From Saccoglossus kowalevskii (taxonomy: Eukaryota; Hemichordata; Enteropneusta; Harrimaniidae), in contig NW_003137828.1 of assembly GCF_000003605.2 (NCBI RefSeq), positions 555,824-585,033 of the forward strand: a DNA stretch of 29,210 nt, read 5' to 3'. Positions 1 to 10,375 of the stretch are shown here, piece after piece (position 1 is the first letter of the stretch; every line of letters begins with the position of its first letter). The translations under genes and the position numbers were made by a program. The notes beneath the pieces are model-generated. The model searched no databases and was not told the origin of the DNA. It worked only from the letters and a program-made list of their open reading frames with translations.

Positions 1-13
1 TAACATTCATCTT

Positions 14-125
<112 letters not shown>

Positions 126-3060
126 GTAGTCTTTTGTGAAGCGTATGGCTTCTTCCCTTGTTTGTTTACTTGATCATACTCCCCCTGGTCTACCCCGTTG
201 CATCGCTAAAATACTTTGTAAAACCTTGAAAGTGGCATGAATACGGACAAAACACGATGGTAATATCTCTCTGGGCATGCGCGGTAAGCAGGGCCCATTA
301 AAAGTGAAATTAACAGACCAGTGAAACCGGTTCATGCATAACAAATGTTTGAAAGCGATGCCATCTATTCACTGTTCGTGTACATGACAGTTCCCCCACA
401 GCGCTGTGCTACATACAGCATGGCCTCTGCACGCCGATGTACACTACTGAGGGCAATTATGACCACACGACAAATAACATATTAAGCTCTACTTGTTTAC
501 CTGTGTTACATAAATTCTTAACTATACACAATATCTTCATCAAATATGTATGTCTTTTTAACTGCCTGCAACTACTAGTACCCAAGGTCGATAGATTTTT
601 AAAAAAAAGAAACCAACTTCGAAAGACATTCCGACTATTCATATGTAAAAGAGAGAATACGTAGAGGCTCGTGTTTAAATACGCGTTTCAAAGGTACCCC
701 GAGTGTTGACTGAGTAGTTATAGGCGCTGGTCTGATCGTATGCAGACACAGTCACGATCATGAACATATGATCGATATCACCGCCTTACAGATAGGTATT
801 CACGCTGAACTCTACTGTGAACTTAGTCTCTACAGCTACGATCTACTGCAATGTAACTCCAAGGTATCGAGGTATGTACACAATAGTTCTAAATGTACGC
901 AGTATTTACTTCGCATATGTGGTGGGGGGTTCTGATAAGTGCGGCCCAGCAATCCAGTGGGTGGGACGGGTCCCAGTTACAAACAAACGCTAACGCACCT
1001 ATATGCACCGAGCATGGGCGGTATGCATGGTAGTATCACTTTGTATGGTAGTCTTTAAAACGGTCACTAAGCAGATACTGTCTGAGTTCAGGCTAATCTT
1101 CGTAGATACAGGCCTCGGCCAACGACACTGTCATGGCCACTGACTGTATCCTTTAACCTAAAGCGAGATTCAACAGGTGCCAGTGCCAGATGTATTTTGA
1201 AAAACGTATTTCACGGTAGACGGGCTAATCCATCGTGACAAAACTTAATAACAATAGCGTTGCACAGTTTCGGAAGAAGAACAATTTTGACATACTTAAT
1301 GTTCCTAAGCATTTACACTGCGACAACGTGTCAATGACCATGATACAAATAAGTGAATGCAAACTACTAACGGAGTGACTCTAATTTAGTCAAATAGACA
1401 AAGAAATACAAACTCGCCTATTTATACCCTTAACAATAGTTGGCGATCAATAAATTGACAGTCGCACTTGAATGAGAGTGCGTTATAATCTACCGTCTAC
1501 TACAAAAGTGCATACTAATATGCCATTCAAGTTGGGATGCGTGAAAATATTTGTATTTTTCTTTCGCACAAATCACAGACTTAGGTATTGTGGGGGGGGG
1601 GGTCTATGCATCAATCAAAAAACTGCTAGATTAGAGAAGTTAGCGTTTCCGTATTTTCAGCGAATTTACAGCTGTATCTCGGCGTAAGTGTATTATCATA
1701 CCATGGTACGATTGAAAGCAGAAATTACCGTTCTAGTTCATTTACTTCAATACCCCGACCATAACTACAGACAATTTGTGACATGGCGCTTACGAATTAT
1801 ATTACTATTTCTACCATTATAACACAATATCACAGACGGGCCAAGTTCAACATACGCCCAAGACATGCTGTTCCAGTTGACGGCTTGTTCAGTCAACTTT
1901 ATGAATATACTAATGAGCCTACCTATTTGCTCGAGTGCTAATTTCGAGCAGAGCCCACATTCTTATTCAGACCCGAGGGCTCGAATGACCGAGTACAATG
2001 CTCGGCATTGTCTGTAAAACAACACCGTGAAACCGTCTTGTGAATCTACATGACGTTCTTTGTTGTACAATACCTGCTAACCAAGTTTGCATTTTCAAAA
2101 ATGAAATTAGGTCAGCGACTTTTTAACAGATTAACCTCTCATCAAATGTTGATAATCCCGAATTAACACGATGGATTAACCGATAACTAGAAAGTACTCG
2201 GGGAGCGCAGACCCCTACTAATACAATTAATTCACCTACACTTATTTTACAATTTGGAAATTGATACGACGGTTTTCTTCCGTTACTACTGAAGATACAT
2301 CAATTCCCGGGCTGTTGACACATTACTGATTCGGCAGAGTTTTGGCTACAAGTTGTCTTAGTTGCATGTCTTTATCTTTATTTGTTACTTTACAGTGTTT
2401 GAAAATTCACTGACCACTTTCTCATTTTTTTCTGTTCTGGATCATAGTATCCAGAATTTTGACAGCATCCGGACCAAACTTGTATATCTTACAGAAATCA
2501 GACAGACAAAAAGACAAACAAACAGACAAACGCTATCAAAAACATAACCTCCTTGGCAGAGACGATTAATGGCGTGAGCAACACTTGACAGTGGTTTTCT
2601 CGGGGATATCAATATTGCCGAACATAATAACTGTGTATCCAGACTAATCACAACACACATAACGCACGTATATAATGAAATAATCAAGCTCAGGACGTTT
2701 ATCTGTAATTTTGACGACGATTAACCCCTGACTGCAAACTATTGCCTGCCTGCACGCACGTATATACTTTCACTCACGCATTGAGAAACAAACAACAACT
2801 TGTTCTGCCGATTGACACATACTCCCTCGATGAATGACAACAATGACGTATACACAGATAAATACAAACTGGCGAACCAGCACATGTACAGAACAACGCT
2901 GGTATGTTTTGTTTGAAATGCGCAATAGTTTTTAACTTAAATCGTGCATCATTCAGGCGTTCTATTTATGTCGCAGCGAGCAAGAGCGTTGTCCATTTCA
3001 TTCACCGAGTGACTCTCTTATATACTAGTATTATTAGGTAACATGGTGATTAATTAGTAG
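126..3060. other. Gene-free stretch, no recognised content
   Basis: Only short open frames without recognisable domains are present on either strand. Simple features are an 11-base G run at 1592-1602 and a GACA/AACA-rich tract at 2501-2531. I found no RNA gene and no convincing transposon ends. Confidence 0.6.
2501..2531. repeat. GACA/AACA-rich simple repeat
   Basis: A short imperfect tetranucleotide tract made of GACA, AACA and AAGACA units. Confidence 0.7.
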
Positions 3061-3068
3061 TTACAGCA

Positions 3069-3109
3069 TTTCCAGCAATTCAATAAAAATTTCCAGCAAT
3101 TCAATAAAA
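3069..3109. repeat. 21-bp tandem duplication
   Basis: A 20-base identical core beginning TTTCCAGCAATTCAATAAAA occurs at 3069-3088 and again at 3090-3109, a period of 21 bp. A perfect TGACGTCA palindrome follows at 3112-3119. Confidence 0.85.
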
Positions 3110-3173
3110 TATGACGTCATGTATGGTAATTTCGCTATTGCTGTGGAAATTGTGATAAATTCGACTCCATAGC

Positions 3174-3191
3174 TGACCTCTACAAAGGTCA
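3174..3191. promoter_or_regulatory. ER6-type nuclear receptor-like site
   Basis: TGACCT at 3174-3179 and AGGTCA at 3186-3191 form a perfect everted repeat with a 6-bp spacer. ER6 elements are bound by some nuclear receptors. Function here is inferred from the motif only, and no gene lies nearby. Confidence 0.25.
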
Positions 3192-3982
3192 CGGAGAGAG
3201 TCACGTAATTTATCGCCCCAAAGCCTCGGGAGATACGTCGCGGAGAATAAAAGTTTTCGTCATTGTTTTCGAACAATGAAAAACATAACCGTGTTTTAAA
3301 GTTGTGTGAGAATTTATCTTTCATTTTCAAAGAAAAACTGCATAAAGCGTTATTTTCCTGGACGCAGCTCAGTAGGCAGAATTTATTTTTTGTACTAGCA
3401 ATAACTGTTTCATAAGTTTCTCCGGCGTGAAGAATTTTCAAATTTTCCATCTCCCGCAATTTAATATAGTTAGTAAGTATCTAATACTAAATGCTGGCAC
3501 CCAGTAATTCTCAAAGATGGCTGCCGTCGCTATGACGTCAATGAATATTGCTTTGTTGATTGAAACACTGTTGTTTGTAAACAATTATCTTCAAACTGTT
3601 ATTAAACAATTCTATTAGATATATGAGAATATGATGTGACCCGAAAAACATCGAAAACACGAACACTGTGAGGGGAATGACCTTGTGAAATTACCAATGC
3701 ATTCTGGGAAATGCATACCTGCAACATTTTGATATGAGTGCCCCTCGTATGAATGTTACATATTGACACCATTCCTGGCACATATTGCGGTGTCCCGGCA
3801 CCCACTACCAGTTAAAATCACAATTATCTCCAAGTTACTTTAATGGTGTCAAAATCGCAGTGAACGAGGATGGAGAACATTTCGGTATCTTCGTTCACCG
3901 GAGAGCAGCAATCAAATAATATACTGAGCACAATAATAAAGAAGAGTACGAAAATGACTAGCAATAAAAGCTGTCAGTTCAT

Positions 3983-4039
3983 GTCATAGAGGTTGTGTTG
4001 GCATTCAGTTCCGATGAACTGTGACCTCTACGTCATGAC
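3983..4039. repeat. Imperfect hairpin with nested palindrome
   Basis: GTCATAGAGGT at 3983-3993 pairs imperfectly with ACCTCTACGTCATGAC at 4024-4039. Inside lies the dyad CAGTTC-CGAT-GAACTG at 4006-4021, six perfect pairs around a four-base centre. Confidence 0.5.
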
Positions 4040-4250
4040 GTCAATTATGATTGCCTTCTGAGAAAGCTAACGATTGTGATCATTCCTTCGGGTCTGAACT
4101 CACTCTCCTCGCGACAGTGTGACATTGATGTGACATGAAATTTGTCGTTAATAAATAACAAGGTAACGTTTAATCGTGACATTCTTTGTCATGTGCATTG
4201 GCAATGTTATTAACAATCACCAGGGACAACTCGGACAGAAAAAGTGAAAT

Positions 4251-4270
4251 AGGTCACAGGGCAAAGGTCA
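4251..4270 (+). promoter_or_regulatory. Triple DR1-spaced nuclear receptor-like half-sites
   Basis: AGGTCA (4251-4256), AGGGCA (4258-4263) and AGGTCA (4265-4270) follow each other with one-base spacers, which makes two overlapping DR1 elements. DR1 is the preferred layout for RXR/HNF4/COUP-TF-type receptors. Regulatory use is inference. Confidence 0.3.
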
Positions 4271-4764
4271 TATTAAAATACTTTCGTAAAAACAAATAAC
4301 AAAATGGTAACGATCGTTCTAACACAAAAAAATAAACGCACTAGTAATTACGTGAAATGTTAAATGAATATATGTGAATATGCAAGATAAAAATACAATT
4401 TATCCGCCACGCTGTGAATCGGCAAACAGTTTATATGTAGAGATATCATACACTTCAAAAGCTAACATTATTTTATTTTTATAAACACGATATATTTTTT
4501 AAGAAATTGAAAACACGCATTCCATTAAATTGATTCACGCAGAAACGAGACTATTAAAATAGGATAATTTAAAAGATTCGAAACGTAAATTCAATATTTC
4601 CGTGACTTTTATAATTATTATTGTATAAGAATTTTGGCAAATATAACTGTTCAAAAATACGACAATTTTGCTTTTATGAGACAAAGCAAAGTAATGTATA
4701 TGAATAATAAATTTAGATCTAGCAGCCTGGAGATGTTTTATGTCGGTGTCGATGGTTCGTTTTA

Positions 4765-4778
4765 GTAACCATGGTAAC
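4765..4778 (+). promoter_or_regulatory. X-box-like (RFX) motif
   Basis: GTAACC-AT-GGTAAC fits the RFX X-box pattern of two half-sites separated by 1-3 bases. No ciliary or other gene is recognisable nearby, so use as a site is uncertain. Confidence 0.25.
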
Positions 4779-5153
4779 CGATTAATAACTACAATACGTT
4801 TAATATGACGATCCATGATCAGAGTAACTATTCACCGCTAATGGTTCACCGAGGTTTTAAAACTTATATTTCAGTTTCAGTATGTTGCCATTATTACATG
4901 AGACGTAGAACACGACGTATTCGCGAGAAACTTATTACTGAAATGAATGCTGGTTTCCTTGGATACAATTAAACTGTCTTTGACTCGTTAATTAAATAAC
5001 GTGATTTGATTTCACGCAATGTATTCCGGTGACATAATAATCAACGCGAATGCGCACGCGCTTTGAGTTACATGTGCGTGTCGATAAAACAAAGGACGTG
5101 CACATTGAGGTGAAAATATGGGAAAACGAGATAAAAAATGAGACATTCTCTAA

Positions 5154-5855
5154 AAGATACTAAGCATGCTACTATAACAACCTATAATTCTTCTGAAAGC
5201 TTAGATATGTGCTAATACTGTAAAACCATTTATTTTCACTGACATTTAATTTTACTATTTTGGTGTTTTGAGCATATTCGCTGTGTTGTTTATTCACGAA
5301 TTTGTCAAGGAAACAATAAGTTGTATTGTTATTTTACATGTTCACATAGATTTAATTTAGCGAAATTTACTTATCAACGAAAATAGCGAAATTAAAATCC
5401 AGTAAATAATTGATGCATGTACAGTACTGTGGTGCATGTGCCGTACCAATGTTTGTCTAAGGAAATACCTGATGGTCAATTTCACTATTGCTTTCTTGAC
5501 TATTCTGACTATTGAAAACACCGTTTTTAACACTTTCAATCACGTGACTGACCTGTAACTTGCATATATCTTCATAACTGTCCGTCTGCCGATTGCGTGT
5601 CGGTTTCTCCTTTTCTAGCTCTTTTTCTAGCTACGACCGAATCACTATGTACATGCTACCACAAATCCACACGAATCGGTGGCATGTGTGTAGTTATTTG
5701 GTCGTAGCTAAAAACAAAGACGCGGTCGTCTAGCCCACGGCGTTACACGTGATTCAAAGTACTAAAACAGGGTGTTTTCAATAGTCGGAATAAAAAAAAA
5801 TATATCTAAGCTTTCCGATATTGTATAGGTCGTTATAGTGGCATGTTTAGAACTT
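5154..5855. mobile_element. Foldback-type inverted-repeat element, left arm interrupted
   Basis: Three pairs of arms match in inverted order around a centre near 5670. The outer arms are 5154-5211 and 5802-5855, both around an AAGCTT core. The middle arms are 5501-5546 and 5746-5792, sharing a stretch like TGACTATTGAAAACACC. The inner arms are 5628-5662 and 5679-5710, anchored by TAGCTACGACC. The left arm carries about 290 bp with no partner on the right, including a separate small inverted-repeat element at 5216-5426. There is no coding capacity. The arms are imperfect, so the element is old. Confidence 0.6.
5216..5426. mobile_element. MITE-like element with TACTGT ends, nested in foldback arm
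   Basis: The element starts TACTGT at 5216 and ends ACAGTA at 5426. Its inner ends also match in inverted orientation: an ATTTATTT...TTTAATTTTACTATTTT left end against a similar right end read on the minus strand, over about 45 bp. It has no open frame of note. Alternative reading: a chance AT-rich inverted repeat, which I consider less likely because the order of matching blocks is kept. Confidence 0.5.
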
Positions 5856-5879
5856 ATCTAAAATCAAAAAAAAAGTGTA

Positions 5880-6026
5880 AAGATGGCGGCGCGCAATCTC
5901 AACTCAATATCCCCTTTAGCCAACAAGAACTGACGTCATCAGTGACTCAAAATGTGTACTTTTCCGATTGGTTGTCCGCCATTAACGTCACCAGCGACAG
6001 ATATTGTGAAGTATATTACTGATTGG
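5880..6026 (+). promoter_or_regulatory. Promoter-like cluster (YY1, CRE, AP-1, CCAAT)
   Basis: In 147 bp there are AAGATGGCGGC (5880-5890, YY1-type), TGACGTCA followed by TCA (5931-5940, CRE/ATF-type), TGACTCA (5943-5949, AP-1 type) and two inverted CCAAT boxes, ATTGG at 5967-5971 and 6022-6026. Such a mix is usual for animal TATA-less promoters. No coding exon could be assigned just downstream on either strand, so it may serve a distant or non-coding transcript, or be part of a repeat. Confidence 0.3.
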
Positions 6027-7129
6027 CTGCCAGATATTGCTCCATCGATGAACCGAAACGTCCAACATAATGTCGACAGTTTGTCTGCAGTCACTACGGC
6101 GATGTAAAGAACCAAGTTGACCGAATTCAGCCATTAGCGACTTGTGGAGCGTGACTAGAGAATGCTGAACCAAGACTGACCACACACAGGTTACAAGGAG
6201 TCGCTGAAAGATCTTTTTTTTTTCTATAGTGTTCAGCAAAATGTCACACAACGATGAATCATTCCCTGCTACGTAGCTGACAATAGTCAATCGGGGGGGG
6301 GGGGGTACTAGATGACTATGCAGCTGTTTAACAATTCCACAATTTGTGTGAAATTTTTATATAATGTTATTTTTGTAAATATTGAGTACGAAAATACAGA
6401 TTTTTAAGCCGCAAAACTGAAATCGTTATTAAATGGCGGCTGTCGTAGCGGGATATCACGTTCCATCATGGGTTCTATGCGATGAATACATTCGCGTAAA
6501 ATATATTGTTTCTTAGTTTACACTAAACTTGTACTCGCACTGTGCACCACTACTACTACTGCCGCCTAATAATGAAGGAAGGTACATGGTGAGAAAATGT
6601 GGCTCGCAAAATTCCTTCAGCACAATTAGCATGTTTGTTCAGCGGATTGGATAAAAAACCCAGTTCGGTTAGTAACATTTTTCCCATGACATAGATAAAA
6701 AACAATCATTGCAATAGGTGGCGTAGAAAACTCGGCTGTTATGTAATGTTTATATTTAAAAGTCGATGACATCACGTATTTATAGAAATAAATATACTGC
6801 TAAATTGAAAAAAAAGTTCTAGATATGGACGTAGGCACCCTCGTTTTCAAATGGGTGACCCTTAATCTGTTTCAAGAGAAAAATGTGCCTCTGATTTTGC
6901 TCAACGAATTCTGCTCACGAATATTTTGTACACTACATTTTGCTCACCAATGACATAACCTCGTTCTAGTCACTGTAAAATACACACATGCATGCGTGAG
7001 CTGAACGTTATGTGGGATAAATATCAAAATATTTTGGGCGTGGTTCCTTTCCAAGGGTGGTTACTAACATATACGACAAACGGCTAATATAAATTAGCTT
7101 TTGATAAATAGGTGATTTTCCGTACAACT

Positions 7130-7460
7130 GCGAGATCTCGCGAGATGCATGAAAGACGCGCGTCGAACGTCTGCCGCAAAAATCGAACGATTTGATTTTG
7201 AACTCGAATTTCTTTTTTTCGTAGCTCACATCGACCGGCCGATCTTTGACAGAGGAATATTGCATTCGAATATCCTCACTTAATCGAAATTGCCCATCAT
7301 CAAATGTGTACAGCACATTATTGACATGGAACTGTCCCCCAAAATACTTTCGCGTTTGTCGAATCTCACGCGATGTTTGACGCCACTACGACGCTATGAC
7401 CTTTGTTTGTTTTTACGTTCGATTTCACGCATAGCGCGTGATTCTCGCAGTGAGCGGAAA
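7130..7460. promoter_or_regulatory. CpG-rich patch with TCTCGCGAGA palindrome
   Basis: This stretch is visibly denser in CG than its surroundings. It contains the perfect palindrome TCTCGCGAGA at 7136-7145, a motif known from animal housekeeping promoters (BANP/Kaiso-type). It lies about 3 kb upstream of the BTB-kelch coding exon and could be its promoter or first exon if a 5' intron exists. That link is inference. Confidence 0.3.
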
Positions 7461-9029
7461 ATGGTCTATTCAAACTAATATTGCCAGTTAGGATCATCGA
7501 ATGCCTCCAAACGGGCTTTAGGTTTAATCTTGTTAGACGTACCCTTCAAGTTATTACTCTGTACCGCACCCTACCAAAACATACATTGGACACCCACGCA
7601 CTTACATTTTCTAAGCACGTGCTGGTATCGTTACGCACCATAACATTTATTGAATGTATTCGATACTTTGACGATGTATTTATGAATCACGTGACTGTAT
7701 ATAGCCAGAGAACGCTGAAAATTGAGAATGTAACAACCAATTTTCACAAAATTGGACATTTGCCATAAAACACAATTTTAAGTAATAACACCTCTTTAAA
7801 TTGCGTTGTACTACATGTGTACTACTTTGTTTACCAATCTCACGTTCAAGTTTACGATCTTCCTGCTCTTTGATAGCACGTTTAGTTGAACATGTACTGT
7901 TCAGTCCAGCTTTGTTCGTGGTGATACTGTTTATTGTTTGTGGGGGTCACTGTGGAGTTACTACTAATGTGTCGAGAGGTAGATCTCATTCAGACAGGGA
8001 AACTATAATCTCACATAAGATTGAAGAATGATAATATTTGTCCGTATTTTGGTCAATTATTGGATTTATGCATTTTGGTGAGGTTTAAGGTTGTATTTTT
8101 TTTGTCACGGTGTCGTCTCCAAAATGCAAGGTTTAAATATTCCCTTGAGTCGGCGATAATACCCGACAATCACCGAGTATATCGTAGATTCGCTTGTCAT
8201 TGAGTTTTCTGTATTTAGGCCGTCATCGAGTAATCAGATCGCGCTCTTGATGGTTACCGCTTCATCCGAACTTCAATAATTAAGTACCAGAGGGGGATTG
8301 CAAATATAGACAACAATACAACTTTCTAATGTATACTAATAACACGTGACATACTGTGTCTCACATCACACCAGAAACTATACCCTCTAAAATATATAAG
8401 GATATTGACAAAACACTGACAAAGATGAGCGTGCTATTCAATATATGTACTAAAATAAACGCAAAGAACACGACTCGACAATGACAAGTATAGTCGATGA
8501 AAGCGACATTCTATACACTGTCACCACCCCACTATTCCAAAATAATATAGGACTGACGTTGAATGTTTTCATTGTGCGATTTTATTATTTTGTCTTCATT
8601 AAAACCGCCATCACAGTTCGCGATAATTGTGATGCACGCATAGTGAAGCTAACACCGATATTCGAGTCACACGTACGGTTGTCCACGTAGCCGGGCAAAG
8701 TAATATGAGTTTGCGCTCCACTTCATATGCACTAGAAAAGCTGACGGGTTAGTGTGCCTAAAACTGATTTCTTTTTTTTAATACGCTGTTGTTGATAGAA
8801 ATATTTGGTACGAAAATATTAAGTGTTTATTTTGACTCAAATAACGGTCGTACTGTGTTCGACGTTCACGTGAATGGCAAATTACTGGGTTATTGCAATC
8901 TACACGGAATGGTGGATGGCCACGGAAGTTTCGGCCATTATGTAACACCATGAAAGTTTCGGCCACGGACGTTTTGACCCCACAAATGTTTTATTTCTTA
9001 GCACCTGAGTTCTGCAGTATATTTATATA

Positions 9030-9430
9030 TATTTACTTTCAACGCACGAGTTATAAGTAAATAAACATACATACGCCGTTCTTGGTACGCACGAATTAAT
9101 AGCAAATAAATCTAAATACGTCAATACATGTAACGTACGAGTTATTATTAGGAAATACATATAATTAAGCCATAGTTGCAAAATACAATTCATTATTGAA
9201 TTAATATGATTAGTTCATATTTGTACTAGTTATTGAATAATTAGAAATACGCCGTACTTACACAGTGCCAGTTAAAACTAAATATGCAAATATACGTCGT
9301 TTTTGTAACACGAGTTATTATTAAACATAAATAAGCGTACTTACAATGTACGAGTTATTATTGACGAAATAGAACGTAGAAGATATAAGTAAATATATAT
9401 AACGACAAGAGTTCAACCGATAAGATAAAC
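9030..9430. repeat. Degenerate ~44-bp tandem repeat
   Basis: A motif like ACGAGTTATTATTA followed by an AAATA-rich part recurs near 9047, 9089, 9134, 9222, 9308 and 9350. The spacings are close to 44 bp or its double. Copies are strongly diverged, about eight in total. Confidence 0.5.
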
Positions 9431-10350
9431 TTGTGTGTGGCCGAAGTGGTAAATTGTGACCGAATTGTCTAGGGTCTAGAATGTCTTGTCTGTAGATTTT
9501 CAAAAAGCTCGTTGTATTTTTGGAATGTAATATTGATAACAGTATTGCCATAGGCAGTCTGCAATCATGTGTCACAGTGAATACATGTTCGTTCGATAAG
9601 CTTTAGAAGATTAGCTCGAACAAAAAGTCACTTCTAGAAAAATATTAGTTCATTATTCATTAACAACATGCTACTGACATCAAAGAATATGATAAAAATA
9701 TTTATAATTACACGTGATATGAAGTCATGATCGTAAATATTAATGTGCCCCTCTTCCACCCATATGGCTAGAATGCTTGAGCTTCGGGGTTGTTCGGAGT
9801 GCAGCCCACAGCGCCACGTCCGCATGTTTCGAGGTGCACGTGCTGGATGACATATGCACTCTATTTTGAAAAACTTTGCGATGAATCACATAATCGTATA
9901 AAAATAAAATAAGCAAGATTTTTAAGATTTAAGATCAATTTTTTAGTGTAATTTTCGCGAAAATAAACATTTTCTTTTAAATGACTCATCCGGGTAAAGT
10001 TTTCTAATATTGCCCAGTGTAGTAAAAAGAGTTTCATTTTAGAGAAATCCAACTCCGTCATCATGTTGTTTACTACTTGTTTTAGAAATCATACAAACCA
10101 CTTTTTAATTTATTTTAAAATTCGGGGTACTCGACTCATTGTAATGTAATATATTCATCATACATTCCGCGTTGTATCAAATATCGCCTACGGGGAATTT
10201 AGTTCATAGTTAGTCGTAGTTAATCATATTTAGTAATATGCGACATATATGGATACATTTTCCTTTACCTTACATGGCTTTATTTAAATATCTGTACGAA
10301 ACGACTTACAATGACTTCACGTTCGAAGGCAAACAAACTCACAAATCCCT

Positions 10351-10363
10351 CCTTTATTTTCAG
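10351..10363 (+). promoter_or_regulatory. Probable 3' splice site (acceptor)
   Basis: CCTTTATTTTCAG ending at 10363 is a good pyrimidine tract plus AG. It lies 12 bases before the paired ATGs of the BTB-kelch reading frame. It implies a spliced 5' untranslated exon upstream and argues that the in-frame ATG at 10238 is intronic. No donor could be placed. Confidence 0.45.
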
Positions 10364-10375
10364 TTCTGGTCCCCG

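Larger units (their letters stand above)
3110..5153. other. Gene-free stretch with scattered regulatory-like dyads
   Basis: No convincing coding region. The longest open frame (3061-3459, minus strand, 132 codons) starts at no recognisable domain and ends in the 21-bp duplication, so I do not call it. The stretch holds three TGACGTCA palindromes (3112, 3533, 4036), an everted AGGTCA pair at 3174-3191, a triple AGGTCA-like array at 4251-4270, a 57-bp imperfect hairpin at 3983-4039 and an X-box-like motif at 4765-4778. Confidence 0.55.
5871..10363. other. Gene-free stretch upstream of the BTB-kelch gene
   Basis: No convincing coding region on either strand; short frames of 60-102 codons show no known domain. 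Contents noted: the promoter-like cluster at 5880-6026, a 13-base G run at 6293-6305, a CpG-dense patch near 7130-7460, two GAAGTTTCGGCCA-like boxes at 8926-8966 and the degenerate repeat at about 9030-9430. Part may be 5' untranslated exon and intron of the gene starting at 10376. Confidence 0.5.

Noticed and set aside
3061-3459. 132-codon open frame on the minus strand
   Set aside because: No recognisable domain; the C-terminal FIELLEI/FIELLEM repeat is only the 21-bp DNA duplication. Length is not surprising in AT-rich DNA of this size.
5988-6290. 100-codon minus-strand frame next to the promoter-like cluster
   Set aside because: No domain seen and no support beyond length.
7008-7316. 102-codon minus-strand frame over the CpG-rich patch
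   Set aside because: No homology recognised; the CpG-rich DNA itself reduces stop codons.
10238-10375. In-frame N-terminal extension of the BTB-kelch gene from the ATG at 10238
   Set aside because: It contains a good splice acceptor and has no domain content; the ATG pair at 10376 is a better start.
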